NCBI GenBank assembly: GCA_907164885.2
Contig: OU015495.1
Location: 102,314,622-102,378,621 of the forward strand
Direction: 5' to 3'
Length of the DNA: 64,000 nt
Source of the DNA: Dolomedes plantarius
Taxonomy: Eukaryota > Arthropoda > Arachnida > Araneae > Dolomedidae
Shown: piece after piece, positions 39,693 through 54,812 of the stretch
How the letters are laid out: the number at the start of each line of letters is the position of its first letter
Position numbering within the stretch: position 1 is the first letter of the stretch
Made by a program: the position numbers and the translations under genes
The notes under the pieces: generated by a model
The model's database searches: none
Told to the model about the DNA's origin: nothing
The model's input: the letters and a program-made list of their open reading frames with translations, nothing else

Positions 39693-40207
39693 ATAAGGTA
39701 AGTTGGGGTAACTGGACCATAGATTTTCAACTTTTTTATATACCCTGCTTTTAACATATTAAAATTATACTAAAATGTATAATTTTCAAAAATCTTTGTA
39801 TTACATGCCTTTTAGTAAATCTTAGGGAGTCTGTTTAAGCTATGATATTGATTTTTATTATATATATATTATATATAAATATTGTATATATTTTTAAATA
39901 CAGGTGGGCCCAATTACCCTGATAAATGAGGTAAGTGAACCACCCAGGTCTATTTCTCATAGGAAACAACAGCATATGTGACTGGATAACTTGGTCCAAT
40001 GCTAGTGTATATCTAGAAAAAGAAAAAAAATTCTACCCCATTTAAAAATAATTCTTCAAAGCAATTACAAATTGGCTGTTGTTTGGTTGACTTCTGCTTA
40101 CCAGTGTTGCCATAACAGAGTAAAATTCCCACGTAAAATGTAAAGGAAAAATCTGGGAGGGGATGGCCCAGTTACACCATGGGCTCAGTTATACCAACTT
40201 AACTTAA
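39693..40207. mobile_element. probable TIR MITE with AAGTTGGGGTAACTGG-type ends
   Basis: The left end AAGGTAAGTTGGGGTAACTGGACCA and the right end read inward (TAAGTTAAGTTGGTATAACTGAGCCCA) are imperfect inverted repeats of about 25 bp. A second motif GTAACTGGGCCA lies just inside the right end. No coding. The exact ends are uncertain, and the ends suggest a TA-targeting pogo-like group. Confidence 0.6.
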
Positions 40208-40253
40208 AGGTTAAACATTTTCTTTTATTGCAAGGCTTTTAAAAGATTAAAAT

Positions 40254-40595
40254 GTCTTTGTTGTTTCTAATGCACCCTTACCGGAAGTTCCAGACCTAGT
40301 CCATATAGGTTTCGGTCTGAACACTGCGGCTCCGGTTTATGATATCACCTCAAGGGTCGGAGTCCGACTTGGCTAGGTGCCACCACATTTTGGACTGAGT
40401 ACCCTTAGGGGCGACATCTGTGGGGGATCGTACATTCCCCACCCACTGACCTCATAGAAAGACTTTCTGGTCTATGGATTTAACTTATTCATATCCTGAC
40501 GAGACACGAAGGTATTCAGCTGTGCTTGTTGGGATTTGATCCAAGCTTCCTCGGTACTGACGGCCGACGCGCTACTGATAGGCTACCTTGGGCCA
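40254..40595 (-). mobile_element. full-length tRNA-derived SINE, family S1, with 13-bp target duplication
   Basis: AAAAGATTAAAAT occurs at 40241-40253 and 40596-40608. On the minus strand the head reads GGTAGCCTATCAGTAGCGCG (A-box region) and AGCTTGGATCAAATCCCAAC (B-box region). The body follows with AATACCTTCGTGTCTCG, GAAAGTCTTTCTATGAGGTC and CCTATATGGACTAGGTCTGG, ending in GCATTAGAAACAACAAAGAC. It is 342 bp and the reference copy for S1 in this window; 13231-13452 and 18117-21250 are related. Confidence 0.9.
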
Positions 40596-41337
40596 AAAAG
40601 ATTAAAATAAACGTTTGACCTTTATTAAACCCAGATCTGATATATAAATAACGTTTTTGCTTGACTCCATTCTATGGTTCTAAACTTGTTTTATTTTGGC
40701 TTGTTTTTGGACGGCATTGTTTGTTAAACTAGTCAAGGGGAATGTAGTTAAAGTATTGGGTAAGATGAATTTCGAAATGATAATAAATTTTTTTTTACAT
40801 ATCTTTAACATAAATTTAAACTTACGTTCCTTAAAAAAAAGTCTAATTTAGTTTCTGAATTTGAATTACTGTTTAGTTTTTAAGCAAATAAAATACATAA
40901 AAGTTATTAAGTCAGACATAAAAATTGGGTGTAAAGTTTTATTACCAAATGTTTAGCTTACCAAATAAATTAGTTAAAATAATCATGCAACTACTTAAAA
41001 TATTTTTTACTAAAGTTTTAAATTCTTTGATGGGTGTCACTAAACATTCCTAAAACAACTCTTTAATTTTACTCCCCAAAACCGGATATACACGTAGAAC
41101 CTGACCCACAGTTATAATAAAATTGTACACCAATATATTTCAGTATTTTCAGTACTTTTTTATTAGTATTTTATTACATGTGCAATTAAATTTCTTTTCT
41201 TTATTTTCTTAGCATTTTTTCAGGTTTTGATATTGTGCAAAAGGAATATTTTGTATACTTGCTCATGTATACATTTAATATATATGTGTGTATGTATATA
41301 TACATGGTTTGTGCGTGTGTGTGTGAGTGTGTGTGTA

Positions 41338-43020
<1,683 letters not shown>

Positions 43021-43022
43021 AT

Positions 43023-43109
<87 letters not shown>

Positions 43110-43177
43110 GTGTTCGATTTCTAGAAATAGAGGTGCTGGAAATGTAAACTTCAGGGGGTAGGGTGGGGGGCTATTCC

Positions 43178-43261
<84 letters not shown>

Positions 43262-43276
43262 TATGTGTGTGTGTGT
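43021..43276. repeat. (AT)n tracts around a 75-bp insert
   Basis: Alternating AT at about 43021-43106 and 43182-43258 (then a short TG run), separated by 75 bp of unrelated sequence (CAGTGTTCGATTTCTAG ...). The insert could be a fragment of a hAT-type end, but no partner TIR is present. Confidence 0.8.
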
Positions 43277-43380
43277 AAGTAATTAATATATAGATAATAG
43301 CCGAGGCCCACTCACTAACAACAGAGTAATTATATGTTTAAATAAATGTTTTAACTATCATAATTTTTTTTTCTAAAGAG

Positions 43381-43552
<172 letters not shown>

Positions 43553-44460
43553 TGAGCGGCAAAGAATGTAGAGGGGGAAAGTAAATCACACAACCTTGCA
43601 TTAAAGCCTTTCCCTGAACTTTCTGGCGAGAGATCTTTAGTAAATATCTTCCTCCATTGTCAGGCCCAAGAGAGGCGGTGACTGCCAAAAGAAAAAGGCA
43701 CAAAAACTCAGACAAAGAGAAGCAAATCCATGCCGAGGAGGCACAGAAAATGAAGTGCCGCGTTCCGTTCAGGTGTCCCTGCTGGACTCTTCTTTCTTCC
43801 GCCAAGATATTGGACTCTGATATCGATGAAGAAAGAAAGAGACCGAGGCATCGAAGAAAGTCGATATTGGAGTGGGACTGCTGGTATCAACAGTTCGATG
43901 CTGTAAGCCATCAAGTCCCCCTCCTCCAGTTTATTCAAACAACTGCCGCTTTGGCTTTGGGAAAAATCTTTTGCCACGATATTTGGAAGCAAAGATTTCG
44001 CAGATATGCGTCGAGATGACTGCAGGAGTGGTGTAAGTTGGGTGGCAGGGATTTGTTCGGGTGTGGGCGAATAATGCATTTTCTTTTCTTTCTGGAAGGG
44101 AGTGACTTCTGGCTTCGGCTATCATTTACCTATTTCTACTTAAACGGTTTAATTTATACTATATTTGAAAGAACCTCTCCTTCCAATAGCTTCGAGCTTT
44201 CTGACCGTAATATCGTAGGTGCAATAATACATATTTATTCTACTCAATTAAGTCACTTGAATATCTTTCTGTAAGTGGTTATATCTGAAAAGGGAATTTC
44301 TTTTCAAGGTAGCGCTTGTTTGTAGTGGGAACTAACACTTTGAATACTCTATTTCTTCAATTTGGCATCATCATGGAAGAACATTTTAAATACTCCTCTA
44401 AAGTTTCATCATTATAAAATGTACCATACCACCCCATATTTGTTTGTTATCTCTTGATAT
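43553..44460. other. anonymous, GC-richer sequence
   Basis: 43553-44100 is noticeably less AT-rich than its surroundings and open on both strands over 300 bp, but neither translation shows a domain. It is probably unique genomic DNA; a host exon is possible but unsupported. Confidence 0.35.
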
Positions 44461-44517
44461 CTACTTATGACTTTCGCTCTTAAATTTTCTTTCAAAAATC
44501 ATAATACTATAAAGAAC

Positions 44518-46041
<1,524 letters not shown>

Positions 46042-46150
46042 TAGGGATCGTGGCGGCCTTGTTGTACAGCGCGCTGATTTTCGGTGCTGAGGGTGCTTGG
46101 ATCGAATCCCGGCGTCTCGCCTCGAATGTTTAAAGGGCAAGGCCTCCGCA
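46042..46150 (+). mobile_element. tRNA-derived SINE head, S3-like, truncated
   Basis: GGCCTTGTTGTACAGCGCGC (A-box region) and GCTTGGATCGAATCCCGG (B box), then GCAAGGCCTCCGCATTGG. The head closely resembles the S3 SINE on the minus strand at 8190-8416. Only about 110 bp remain before an (AT)/(TG) run. It has lost the 3' module shared by S2 and S3. Confidence 0.7.
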
Positions 46151-46239
46151 TTGGAAAGAATATATATGTGTGTGTGTGTGTGCTGTCTGAATATTTGGTA
46201 GTCATCTTTCGAATTAAAACTGTAATCATATATAAAAGA

Positions 46240-47275
46240 AATTCACATTTTTTTTTTTTACTAAATATTCTAAATATTTTACCCTTAACCGTAATATACG
46301 GGTTGGTAAATATTTTTTTTAAAAAGTCAGGTTCTTTTTTGCGTCTTGTGCAGATTTGTTATTTTGTATACACTATAAAACATTTTGCGCAGCAATTCAT
46401 GGAAACAAAGAAGCTTCTAGTCAATTTAACCCCAAGGAAAGGCACAAACTGGCGGGAATAAATTTAGCATCCAGGTTATACTTAGAATGATTCCGCTTAT
46501 GGAATTCCGATTTCCTTTGCATAATCGTTGCCGAGGTTCCTGCGCTAGAAGGGTGGGATGAGCTTATCCTGAACTTACCGACCTCATAGAGACGAGGTTA
46601 AAAGAAGAGTAGAACAAACAAACTGGCATTTTAGCAACTTTTACCGCTGTAGTCTTTGCAATTTTATGCGTCTGTTATCTTTCTGCTATTTGCATCCGTT
46701 TGTGGAATAAATAAGTTTCATATTTATGATTTGGCAAAATTTAACTGAGAGTCTGTGGACTAGATTGGGAAACACTTTCATATCGTGCTAATATTTTTAT
46801 GTTTTAATACGGGGGATAATTTTATCATTATTTACAGAGGGTCTTTTGTTATTTTGAAAACTCTCAGAGAAGTAATATTGAATTTGGGATGATATATATT
46901 TAGGAAAGTGCTGGTATTTTCTTTTATGATTTGTAAATGGTAATTAAATTTAAATACGACTCAGTTCTAGTGTAAATTACGCTCTAAATCTTGTTGGGCC
47001 CTGTAGATTAATTCCTTACATATTAAAGAACCTTATTCCAATGCACAGATTTCATCAGTAATTGTCTCCTGTTTAAAGTTCAAAATAGATTACTCATATA
47101 AAAGAAATTTTAGGAGAACTATATAGCTTCAGAAAAATTGCATCTCAACAAGGAAAAAAAACTTATATATGCCTCTGCATGTTAGTAAAGTATTTTTCCC
47201 TCATGAAAATTGCTATGTTCACGCTCCTAAAGTTATGAATTATATTTCACGCTTAAATTGCAGATGTATCCTTTT
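46240..47275. other. anonymous AT-rich sequence
   Basis: I see no gene, TIR or tRNA-like promoter. Confidence 0.5.
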
Positions 47276-47279
47276 TTTA

Positions 47280-48050
47280 TATACGAGTATTCATCAAAAA
47301 ATCTTTGCCGATATATGGATCTCTATCGGCTGTTCCGTTCAACAGATCGAGATGAAATTTCAGATACAGTTATTCAGAGGTATGAGTTAGGGATTCTGTG
47401 AACGACAACAAAGTGGCGCTGACGGTTACGGTTATAGGTATAGAAACTCGAAATTTTCGAATGGCAACAGACTTTTTTCCCGTCGCAAAATGCTCAGCGC
47501 ATCCAAAACCCCAAAAAGCATTGGAACTGCACGTGTATCACAAAAAACGGACGCATTATGCACGCACAAAATACAGCTCTGCGAACGGCCTGTGATGGCA
47601 CCGATGTAGAAAATATGTAATCCAAATAAAAGTTTGGATTTAATAAAAGTTCTTTTGTCCGATCTGTGTTGTCATCAATGATTGGTGTCTTGACTTTGTC
47701 ATATAAAAATTTCCTCCGTGTATCCCGATCGTGTTTTTGTTGACCTCTCGCAGAGCTGTTTTTTGTGCGCGCATAATGCGTCCGTTTTTTGTGATACGGG
47801 TACCGTTCCAACGCTCTTTAGGGTTTTCGGATGAGCATTTTGCGACGAGAAAAAGGCTGTTGCCATTTGAAAATTTCGAGTTTCTATACCTATAACCGTA
47901 ACCGTGAGCGCCACTTTGTTGCCGTTCACAGAATCCCGAACTCATACCTCTGAATAACTATATCTGAAACCTCATCTCGGTCGGTTGAAAGGAACATCCA
48001 CCAGAGGTCCATATATATGCAAAGTTTTTTTATGACCACCCTGTACATTT
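47280..48050. mobile_element. fold-back element with arms of about 320 bp
   Basis: 47300-47600 is repeated inverted at about 47730-48040. Both contain CAGAGGTATGAGTT, AGTGGCGCTNACGGTTACGG, TATAGAAACTCGAAATTTTC and ACGGACGCATTATGC. The right end read inward is CAGGGTGGTCATAAAAAAAC, a mariner-like terminus; the left end is degraded. The loop of ~130 bp has no transposase. Both arms translate to similar short peptides (KVALTVTVIGIETRNF) simply because they are copies. Confidence 0.8.
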
Positions 48051-48059
48051 ATAACTGCT

Positions 48060-49620
48060 GTCTGGATACGTAGAAATTGGTATGATTATTCTTACATGTG
48101 TATCAAAATAATTTATATCTATTTAATCATCATAAAATAATGGTGTGTATGAAATTTGTAATTGCATGTAATATACATTCATAAGCAAGTATATGATGCA
48201 AAAATTTAATACAGCAAACACATGGTTAACATTTGTAAGAATGATACATCCTAAATGAGTAGAAACTGAATAAGACAAATTCCGTTAAAATCGCGTCTTT
48301 AATTACTTGGTTAAAGGTGACTTAAATTATATTTCATTGTATAGTCATTAAGTTTAGACTGCCAAGACTTGACATCAGTTCATTCCAGAAATCCTTTCTG
48401 CCATCTGTTGCCCTAGTGAGGAATCTATTTTTATAGGAAAACTATCCTATTTTCAGTAAAATGGAGATATATTAATATTATGAATATTATACTTGATATT
48501 TCAAATATAAATCCTAATTTTTTTTACAGGGAATACCACAAATTTAGTAATGCATCATTAGCTATTTTTTATTTGATTTTTGGAAAATTTTCAAAGATAG
48601 TGAGTTTTCGGAGAATATTGGAGAAATTATTACCTGGGTCAAAATGTTTTTGATTAATGAAAAAGTTAAAATTCTGGAAATGAGTTTAAACCCTACTTTG
48701 GTGAAAAGAGGAAATTTTTTATGACTTGTACCAACTATGAATAGTACGTAACATAATGAGCCAGAGATTGTCTGTTTTTTTTTTTTTTTTTTTTTGGGGG
48801 GGGGGGGGGGGGTTAACAAACTTTTTATAAATTGCCTTTGAGAGCAGAAAAAGACAGAATTTTTTTTAATCCAGTCAGTGTAGTTAGAGTGTTCGATTAG
48901 TAATAATGAAATTATCTAAATAAAAATTTAAATTAGGTTCTTGCTTTGTCTTAGTTTTTAGGGGGAAAATGAATTTTTTTTAAAACCTATTAAAAAATCG
49001 AATTTAATCTCAGAGCAGATTAAGGAACAAATATTAAAAAGAAGGTTGGGTAAAAATAATGAAGAGTACCTACAAAAAAGCGCATATCTTGCAGTAATGA
49101 CATAATCTATAAGTTATATTCTCTTTTTTTCTCCATTTTAGACTATTATGGATAAGAAGGTGCTAAGTTTTAAACCTATATCAGTTTAAAAGTTTTGACG
49201 TTAAATTTAACGATAAAGGAAAAATATAGATGTGTGTTTACAAATTAATTTTATAAGTGAGAAATTATTTTGCACTTTTCCTTGAACACCTTTGTTTACA
49301 TTTGAACCTTAGATCGCATTATTAAAGACTTGCAGCTTTATAAATATTGGTGTAAATTCAAAGTAAGGAAATTTAACCATGATATATTGCCCAGGCAGTT
49401 TGCCAGAAGTGTCATAAGAGAATGCATATAACTAACTCATCGGATATAGAGTTCATTATCAGTGATCAATAAATGAGAACTGAAATATTGTTCAACGGAC
49501 AACGAAGAATATTCTTAGCTGTTAGTATATAATACTTCATCGCTCTCGAAAAATAAAATAAATCCATTACAGATATTAGTGATATATTTTGACATGCCTG
49601 TTTAGATGTTACTATGAGAT
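48060..49620. other. anonymous AT-rich sequence with a T21G17 homopolymer pair
   Basis: No gene recognised. At 48775-48812 a run of 21 T is followed directly by 17 G, possibly an assembly or base-calling artefact. Confidence 0.5.
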
Positions 49621-49625
49621 CACGT

Positions 49626-50065
49626 TAACCTTTAGTTTACGGTGCCCATTTTTTTTATTCCCTCTTTAGAACAGGAAATTTCATACCCCTTTGTAAGAAC
49701 GGTCATTAAGGGGGTTATATATATATATATATATAAACTCACCGCGCAACAGTCCGATGTGGACCAGGGCCGGAGGTACCCATCTCCGCTTTCTTGGGGT
49801 GCCATACAGCATATGTCTCAGTCAGGTGGTCAACCTGACGTGGGACCCCCAGAGTTTAGTTCCCAAGCATGCTTGGCCTCATTTTATCGACTCACTGAAG
49901 GGATAAAAGGCTGAGTCGACCTTGCCCAGTCGCAGGGTCGAACCCTGGACCTGTGAGAAGGCAGCTTGACGCTTTTAACCACTATATATATAATTATAAT
50001 ATATATATATATATATATAACATATATTCATGCCCGTATTCTTGTGATACATGTTATCCCACCCG
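49626..50065 (+). repeat. dispersed repeat R2, copy 1, split by a SINE
   Basis: TAACCTTTAGTTTACGG...CTCTTTAGAACAGGAAATTTCAT...CTTTGTAAGAACGGTCATTAA...GGGGTTATAT, then (AT)n. After the SINE, (AT)n is followed by TGCCCGTATTCTTGTGATACATG. The same order without a SINE is seen at 51537-51732. Confidence 0.75.
49735..49983 (-). mobile_element. tRNA-derived SINE, family S4
   Basis: On the minus strand it begins AGTGGTTAAAAGCGTCAAGC (A-box region), followed by CAGGTCCAGGGTTCGACCC (a strong B box) 40 bp further. The body ends with GGTCCACATCGGACTGTTGC. (AT)n on both sides hides any target duplication. It interrupts repeat R2. It shows no similarity that I can see to the S1-S3 bodies. Confidence 0.75.
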
Positions 50066-50165
50066 TTAATGATCAAATAAAAGGTGCTACTTTTAATCTT
50101 AGGGTAAGATTATTTTGATCTCTAATGATTTCCTCTAAATATTTGTGCAAGCACATAACAATATA

Positions 50166-50681
50166 CACCCATACCTCGCTTTACGGCCTAGATACGTTCC
50201 GGAAAACTTGGCCGTAAATCGAAAAGCTGTATAACAAATCAATTATTTTCATACAAACCGAAACAAATATAATTGGATCTGTTCCAAATTTTTTTATAAA
50301 TAATATAGTTTTCAGTTCATAAATCATTTTATTTTTTTATTTTCTATAAAAATGCTTACATAAAAATAAAAGTACTAAACAATGTAATAATGAACAGAAA
50401 TGAAAACAATAAACTTATAAACAAAAACTAAAGAAATCATATGCTCATGTGTATACATATAATAAAAAACATAAAATAAAATGTTTAAAAACTGCTTTGA
50501 TGTTATGACGAACATTAACATGAAGAATCATTAAGCTATAATATGCTGCCATCATCACTTTCCTCTGTTGTGGCCGTATAACGAAACATTGTGGGCCGTA
50601 AATCGAAAAAGTGCCATAATTAAAAAAGGCCGTTATAGCGAAATGCCGTATAAAGAGCTGCCGTATATCGAGTTATAGGTG
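50166..50681. mobile_element. pogo/Tigger-like MITE T3
   Basis: TIRs CACCCATACCTCGCTTTACG and, from the right, CACCTATAACTCGATATACG, with TA on both sides. Inner motifs GGCCGTAAATCGAAAA occur in both halves. It is 516 bp and non-coding. A second pogo-like end (CAGTGAAACTTCTTTTGGCGG) starts at 50688 but has no partner. Confidence 0.75.
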
Positions 50682-51134
50682 TATATACAGTGAAACTTCT
50701 TTTGGCGGCTGCTCTTATTCGACCCCTCTAAACGGGCATATTTTGTTCAGCACCTGCTCAAGACTCCATAGAGACAATGATATGGAAGAAACCTTTTGTA
50801 ATCAAGTCACAAAGGATTTATTAAACATAGAAATTATTTTATGAAATATAGAATATATTTTACGAAATTCTGTATTAAATATAATATAGCTTATCAGTTG
50901 GTTTTTGTGTAACTTATTCTTGGTATTTTAATGCACAACAAAGAAAGCAAATTCAGTGTAATTACATTTTATTTAAGTTCTTAGCATCCGATGTTAAAGA
51001 ATGTATAAATTTAGTTTAATGATATATATGAACATGAAATGGATGATAAATGATTATAATGTAGCTTATAATTTTGCATTTGAGTAACTTATCCATAGTA
51101 TCTTAATTGACAACGGTGAAATACATTCAACATA

Positions 51135-51522
<388 letters not shown>

Positions 51523-51536
51523 TAATTACATTTCCT

Positions 51537-51627
51537 TTAACCTTTAGCTTACGGGGCACATTTTCCCGATTACCTCTTTAGAACGGGAAATTTCATTCTC
51601 CCTTTGTAAGAACGGACATTAAAGGGG

Positions 51628-51672
<45 letters not shown>

Positions 51673-51732
51673 CACTCTTGGGCCCGAATTCTTGGGATAC
51701 ATGCTATCCCACCTCGAAAGGCAAAGGTTAGC
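51537..51732 (+). repeat. dispersed repeat R2, copy 2 (unoccupied)
   Basis: Matches 49626-50065 on both sides of an (AT)n block (51630-51670), without the SINE. Its ends TAACCTTTAGC and, from the right, CTAACCTTTGC could be short TIRs of a MITE. Confidence 0.7.
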
Positions 51733-51849
51733 AAGCGGTGTTAAAGTGTATACAAATTTAGTTAAAGAGATTATACGAACATGAAATGGGTGATAAATGA
51801 TTTTAAGGATATAAAGATTCTCTGCTGACTTGTACATAAACATTTCAAC

Positions 51850-52330
51850 AATTGCTATTCATAGAATTCCTCTACATTTTAGGTACGCGCTTGTGAATGG
51901 ATGTAAAAATATATAAACGTGTTTGTGCTCGCGCAAAAACGGTGCTGGAATTCAAAATATGACCTCGCGCGGCTGTGTTTTTCAGCTGCCGGCTAGACAC
52001 ATTAAGCCACCGCCCATTTTTTATCAGAAAATAAACTTCACGGAAATTCCTAAATCCAAGACTTATGTTAGCTCGGCCCGGAGATTCCAAGGCGCATGCG
52101 CAATTTTCTATTGCCCCGGAATCGTAAAGTTCGGATTTAGAGAATGGGCTCTTTTTTGCGATAAACTGCTGCAGATTATATTTTTTGCCTCCCCTGCTAT
52201 TGCCGGTGTTATTGGTTTTCTATGGTGATTCGGACAAATCCTAAAGAATTGCTTAAAACCTTCTCCCCCCCCCCCTTTGGAGGAGTCGATTTTTTGAAAT
52301 GGCAACTGAATGTGGGCGCTAAAAAAGTGC
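51850..52330. other. GC-richer segment with a GCGCATGCGC motif
   Basis: The sequence is less AT-rich than its surroundings. It contains AAGGCGCATGCGCAATTT at about 52090, a match to the palindromic NRF-1-type site known from animal promoters. Open frames on both strands (51923-52228 plus, 52108-52305 minus) show no domain. It could be a host promoter or first exon, but I cannot demonstrate a gene. Confidence 0.35.
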
Positions 52331-52954
52331 CACTTGCGTTTAGAAGAAACTGCTCTTGAAGATCCGGAGAACGCTATAATCTATTCCTCATAATGTTGCA
52401 ATGAAGTCATAAGCCATTAAGCCTTAAAGGCATGCGTAATGTAAATTCTAAGTGTGACGTGCAGTCAGGCATGGAATATTTAAGGGATATGAGTCCTTCA
52501 TGTTGTAAAGTATAAAGAAAAATCTCGTCTTTTTACTTTTCCGTACAATAAGGCAATGCTTTAGGTTCCATAAATATTTCTATTTTACTTTAGAGCGCAA
52601 CTGATAAAATTTTAACTTCAAATCAGTACTTCCAAGGGAAACTATATTTAAAAAAGTACTATGCAAGTTTTCTGAATGCAAAGAAAAAATTATAAATAAA
52701 ATATATATCCTGCTTTATAACGCTAAAATTCTCGGATAATTTTTTTTATCTGCAACACAGCCAAAATGGTGAGCTAAAGACCAATACTATCAAGAGTGCA
52801 GCATCTTTGAGAAGAACAGAGAGAGAATAAAACAAATTTAGTTGAAATTAAGCATTGTCAGGACTTTGCCTTATATAAACGACTGCCAGCCTTTTTGCAT
52901 TTTATGCTTTAATTGCATTTCTTGACTAAATACAGGCTATTTGCAATATATATA

Positions 52955-54756
52955 CCGGGTGGCCATAATTAAACTGACAGTGCTCACAGTGTTCTGTAGC
53001 GTGATCTATTTGCGAGAATGACGCCACATTTTGTAGGAAGATTAAACAAGACGGGGGACGAAGGATTCCGCGAAAAAATAAATTAGTTCCAAAAGTCACC
53101 GCTAGGGGAATATGTGGCGCTGTGTAATAGAAAATAGAGTGTTAACAAATGCAAATTAATACGGAATAAAATTACCTTTTATTATGCACATTTTCTTATT
53201 TAGTTCAAGTGCAATATAGCAACACTTTTAAAAAAGCGTAAAATCTACATAAACACCGATAAAGTCTCGTGATCTGCAGTATCACGTACGCTGAGCAGAA
53301 GAAGTTCTTTATTCAAATTTCACGTTACATCCATTGGCACAGTGCCAGCTGCTTGGGTTTTAAAAGGCAATGTGTTACGTTTCGAATCAATCGGATTGGA
53401 AGTTTATGTGCTATGTCTCCTTCTTTAGTCGAGCGTGCGTTACTGGTCAAATTCTTTTACCTCAACCAGTGCAACGCGTCAGCCGCTCTTCGTGCTTTTA
53501 GAACGCACAAAAAAATGCGTAAAGGTAACGGTCCTGTGTCAGTTAATGGGCTAAAAGCAATGGTTGCGACGTTTGAGAAAACAGGTTCTCTGAAGGTTCA
53601 GTCAGGCAGAGGACGAAAACCTGTACCACAGGATACAATCGAAGCAGTTGCCACGGCGATTGTCGACAGAGGACCAGACAATATTGCTGCCACCTCTAGC
53701 GCTCGTGGATTAACTCGGAATATGGATATGCCTTACAGTACGGTATGGAAAATCTTACGAAAGATTATGAACTTCTATCCGTACAAGATCAGCCGTGTAC
53801 AGGAGTTACTGTACCCCGACCATGATAAGCGATTGACTTTTGCTCTCACCTTTCTTGCCAGAATGGAGGTGGATGATGCTTGGCCGTGGAAAGTTTTATG
53901 GGGAGACGAGGCCCACTTTTACCTGCATGGAACTGTGAATACCCAGAACTGCCGAATTTGGGATGACAAATCACCACATGCAGTCCCAGAAATTCCCTTA
54001 CATTCACCAAAGGTAACTGTTTGGTGTGGGTTCACAGCGGAATTTATCGTAGGTCCATTCTTCTATGAGAACATTACCCCGACAGGACCGGAAACCTGTT
54101 CTGTTACCAGAGAGAAATATCGCCACATGTTGAACAGCTTTGTCATTCCGGCACTTCAGCAAAAACAATGCCTGGGGGAAATCGTTTTTCATGCAAGATG
54201 GAGCCCCTCCACACGTTGCTGTACGGTTGCAACAGCTGCTACGACAGAAATTCACAACAGAAAGAGTCATTTGCCGCTACTTTCCAACTGCATGGCCACC
54301 TCGGTCGCCTGATCTTACCCCATTCGACTTCTGGCTATGGGGTTACCTTAAGTCCAAGGTCTATCAAGGAGTGGTCCAGGACCTGGCTACGTTGAAGGAT
54401 AACATATCACGGACTGTACGGGAGATTCCTTCAGACATGTTACTTTCTGCTGTTGTGCATACTGTGCACAGAATGCAATATGTGGTCCACAACAACGGCA
54501 TCCACATTGAACCTCATTTGAATGAAAAATAAAAGGTAATTTCCGTATTGATTTGCAATTGTTAACACTCTATTTTCTATTACACAGCGCCAAATATTCC
54601 CCTAGCGGTGACTTTTGGAACTAATTTTTTATTTCTTTCGTCCCCAATCCTTCGTCCCCCGTCTTGTTTAATCTTCCTACAAAATGTGGCGTTATTCTCG
54701 CAAATAGATCGCGCTACAGAACACTGTGAGCACTGTCAGTTTAATTATGGCCAGCC

Positions 54757-54758
<2 letters not shown>
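52955..54758 (+). mobile_element. mariner-like element with TIRs of about 200 bp
   Basis: The ends are CCGGGTGGCCATAATTAAAC and, from the right, CCGGCTGGCCATAATTAAAC. The inverted match continues for roughly 200 bp (ACAGTGCTCACAGTGTTCTG, CACATTTTGTAGGAAG, AGTCACCGCTAGGGGAATAT, GTTAACA). TA on both sides, (AT)n on the right. It is 1,804 bp and encodes one frameshifted transposase. Long TIRs are unusual for mariner-sized elements. Confidence 0.9.
53413..54532 (+). pseudogene. DDxD mariner-like transposase with a single frameshift
   Basis: I start at ATG 53413 (MSPSLVERALLVKFFYLNQC), where the HTH begins; the frame extends upstream to 53269 without homology. Two HTH motifs (NASAALRAFRTHKK, and NMDMPYSTVWKILRK) flank a basic GRGRKP hook. 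The catalytic region has WGDEAHFYL and VTVWCGF. It then shifts to the +1 frame at about 54175-54190 (G5 and T5 runs), where it continues with FMQDGAPPHVAV and PPRSPDLTPFDFWLWGYLKS. I count about 42 residues between the second and third Asp, an extended DDxD spacing like the DD41D group. It ends NGIHIEPHLNEK. All three catalytic Asp codons are present, so a one-base indel is the only obvious lesion. Confidence 0.9.

Positions 54759-54811
<53 letters not shown>
54759..54811. repeat. (AT)n microsatellite
   Basis: About 50 bp of alternating AT starting at the right TIR of the mariner-like element. Confidence 0.95.

Positions 54812-54812
<1 letters not shown>

Noticed and set aside
43653..44079. 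Possible host exon (120-codon plus and 123-codon minus frames)
   Set aside because: Opposite-strand openness without motif or splice context; GC-rich composition alone explains the lack of stops.
47398..47945. Repeated peptides KVALTVTVIGIETRNF in both directions as a possible gene pair
   Set aside because: They are the two arms of one inverted repeat, so the similarity is copied DNA rather than evidence of selection.
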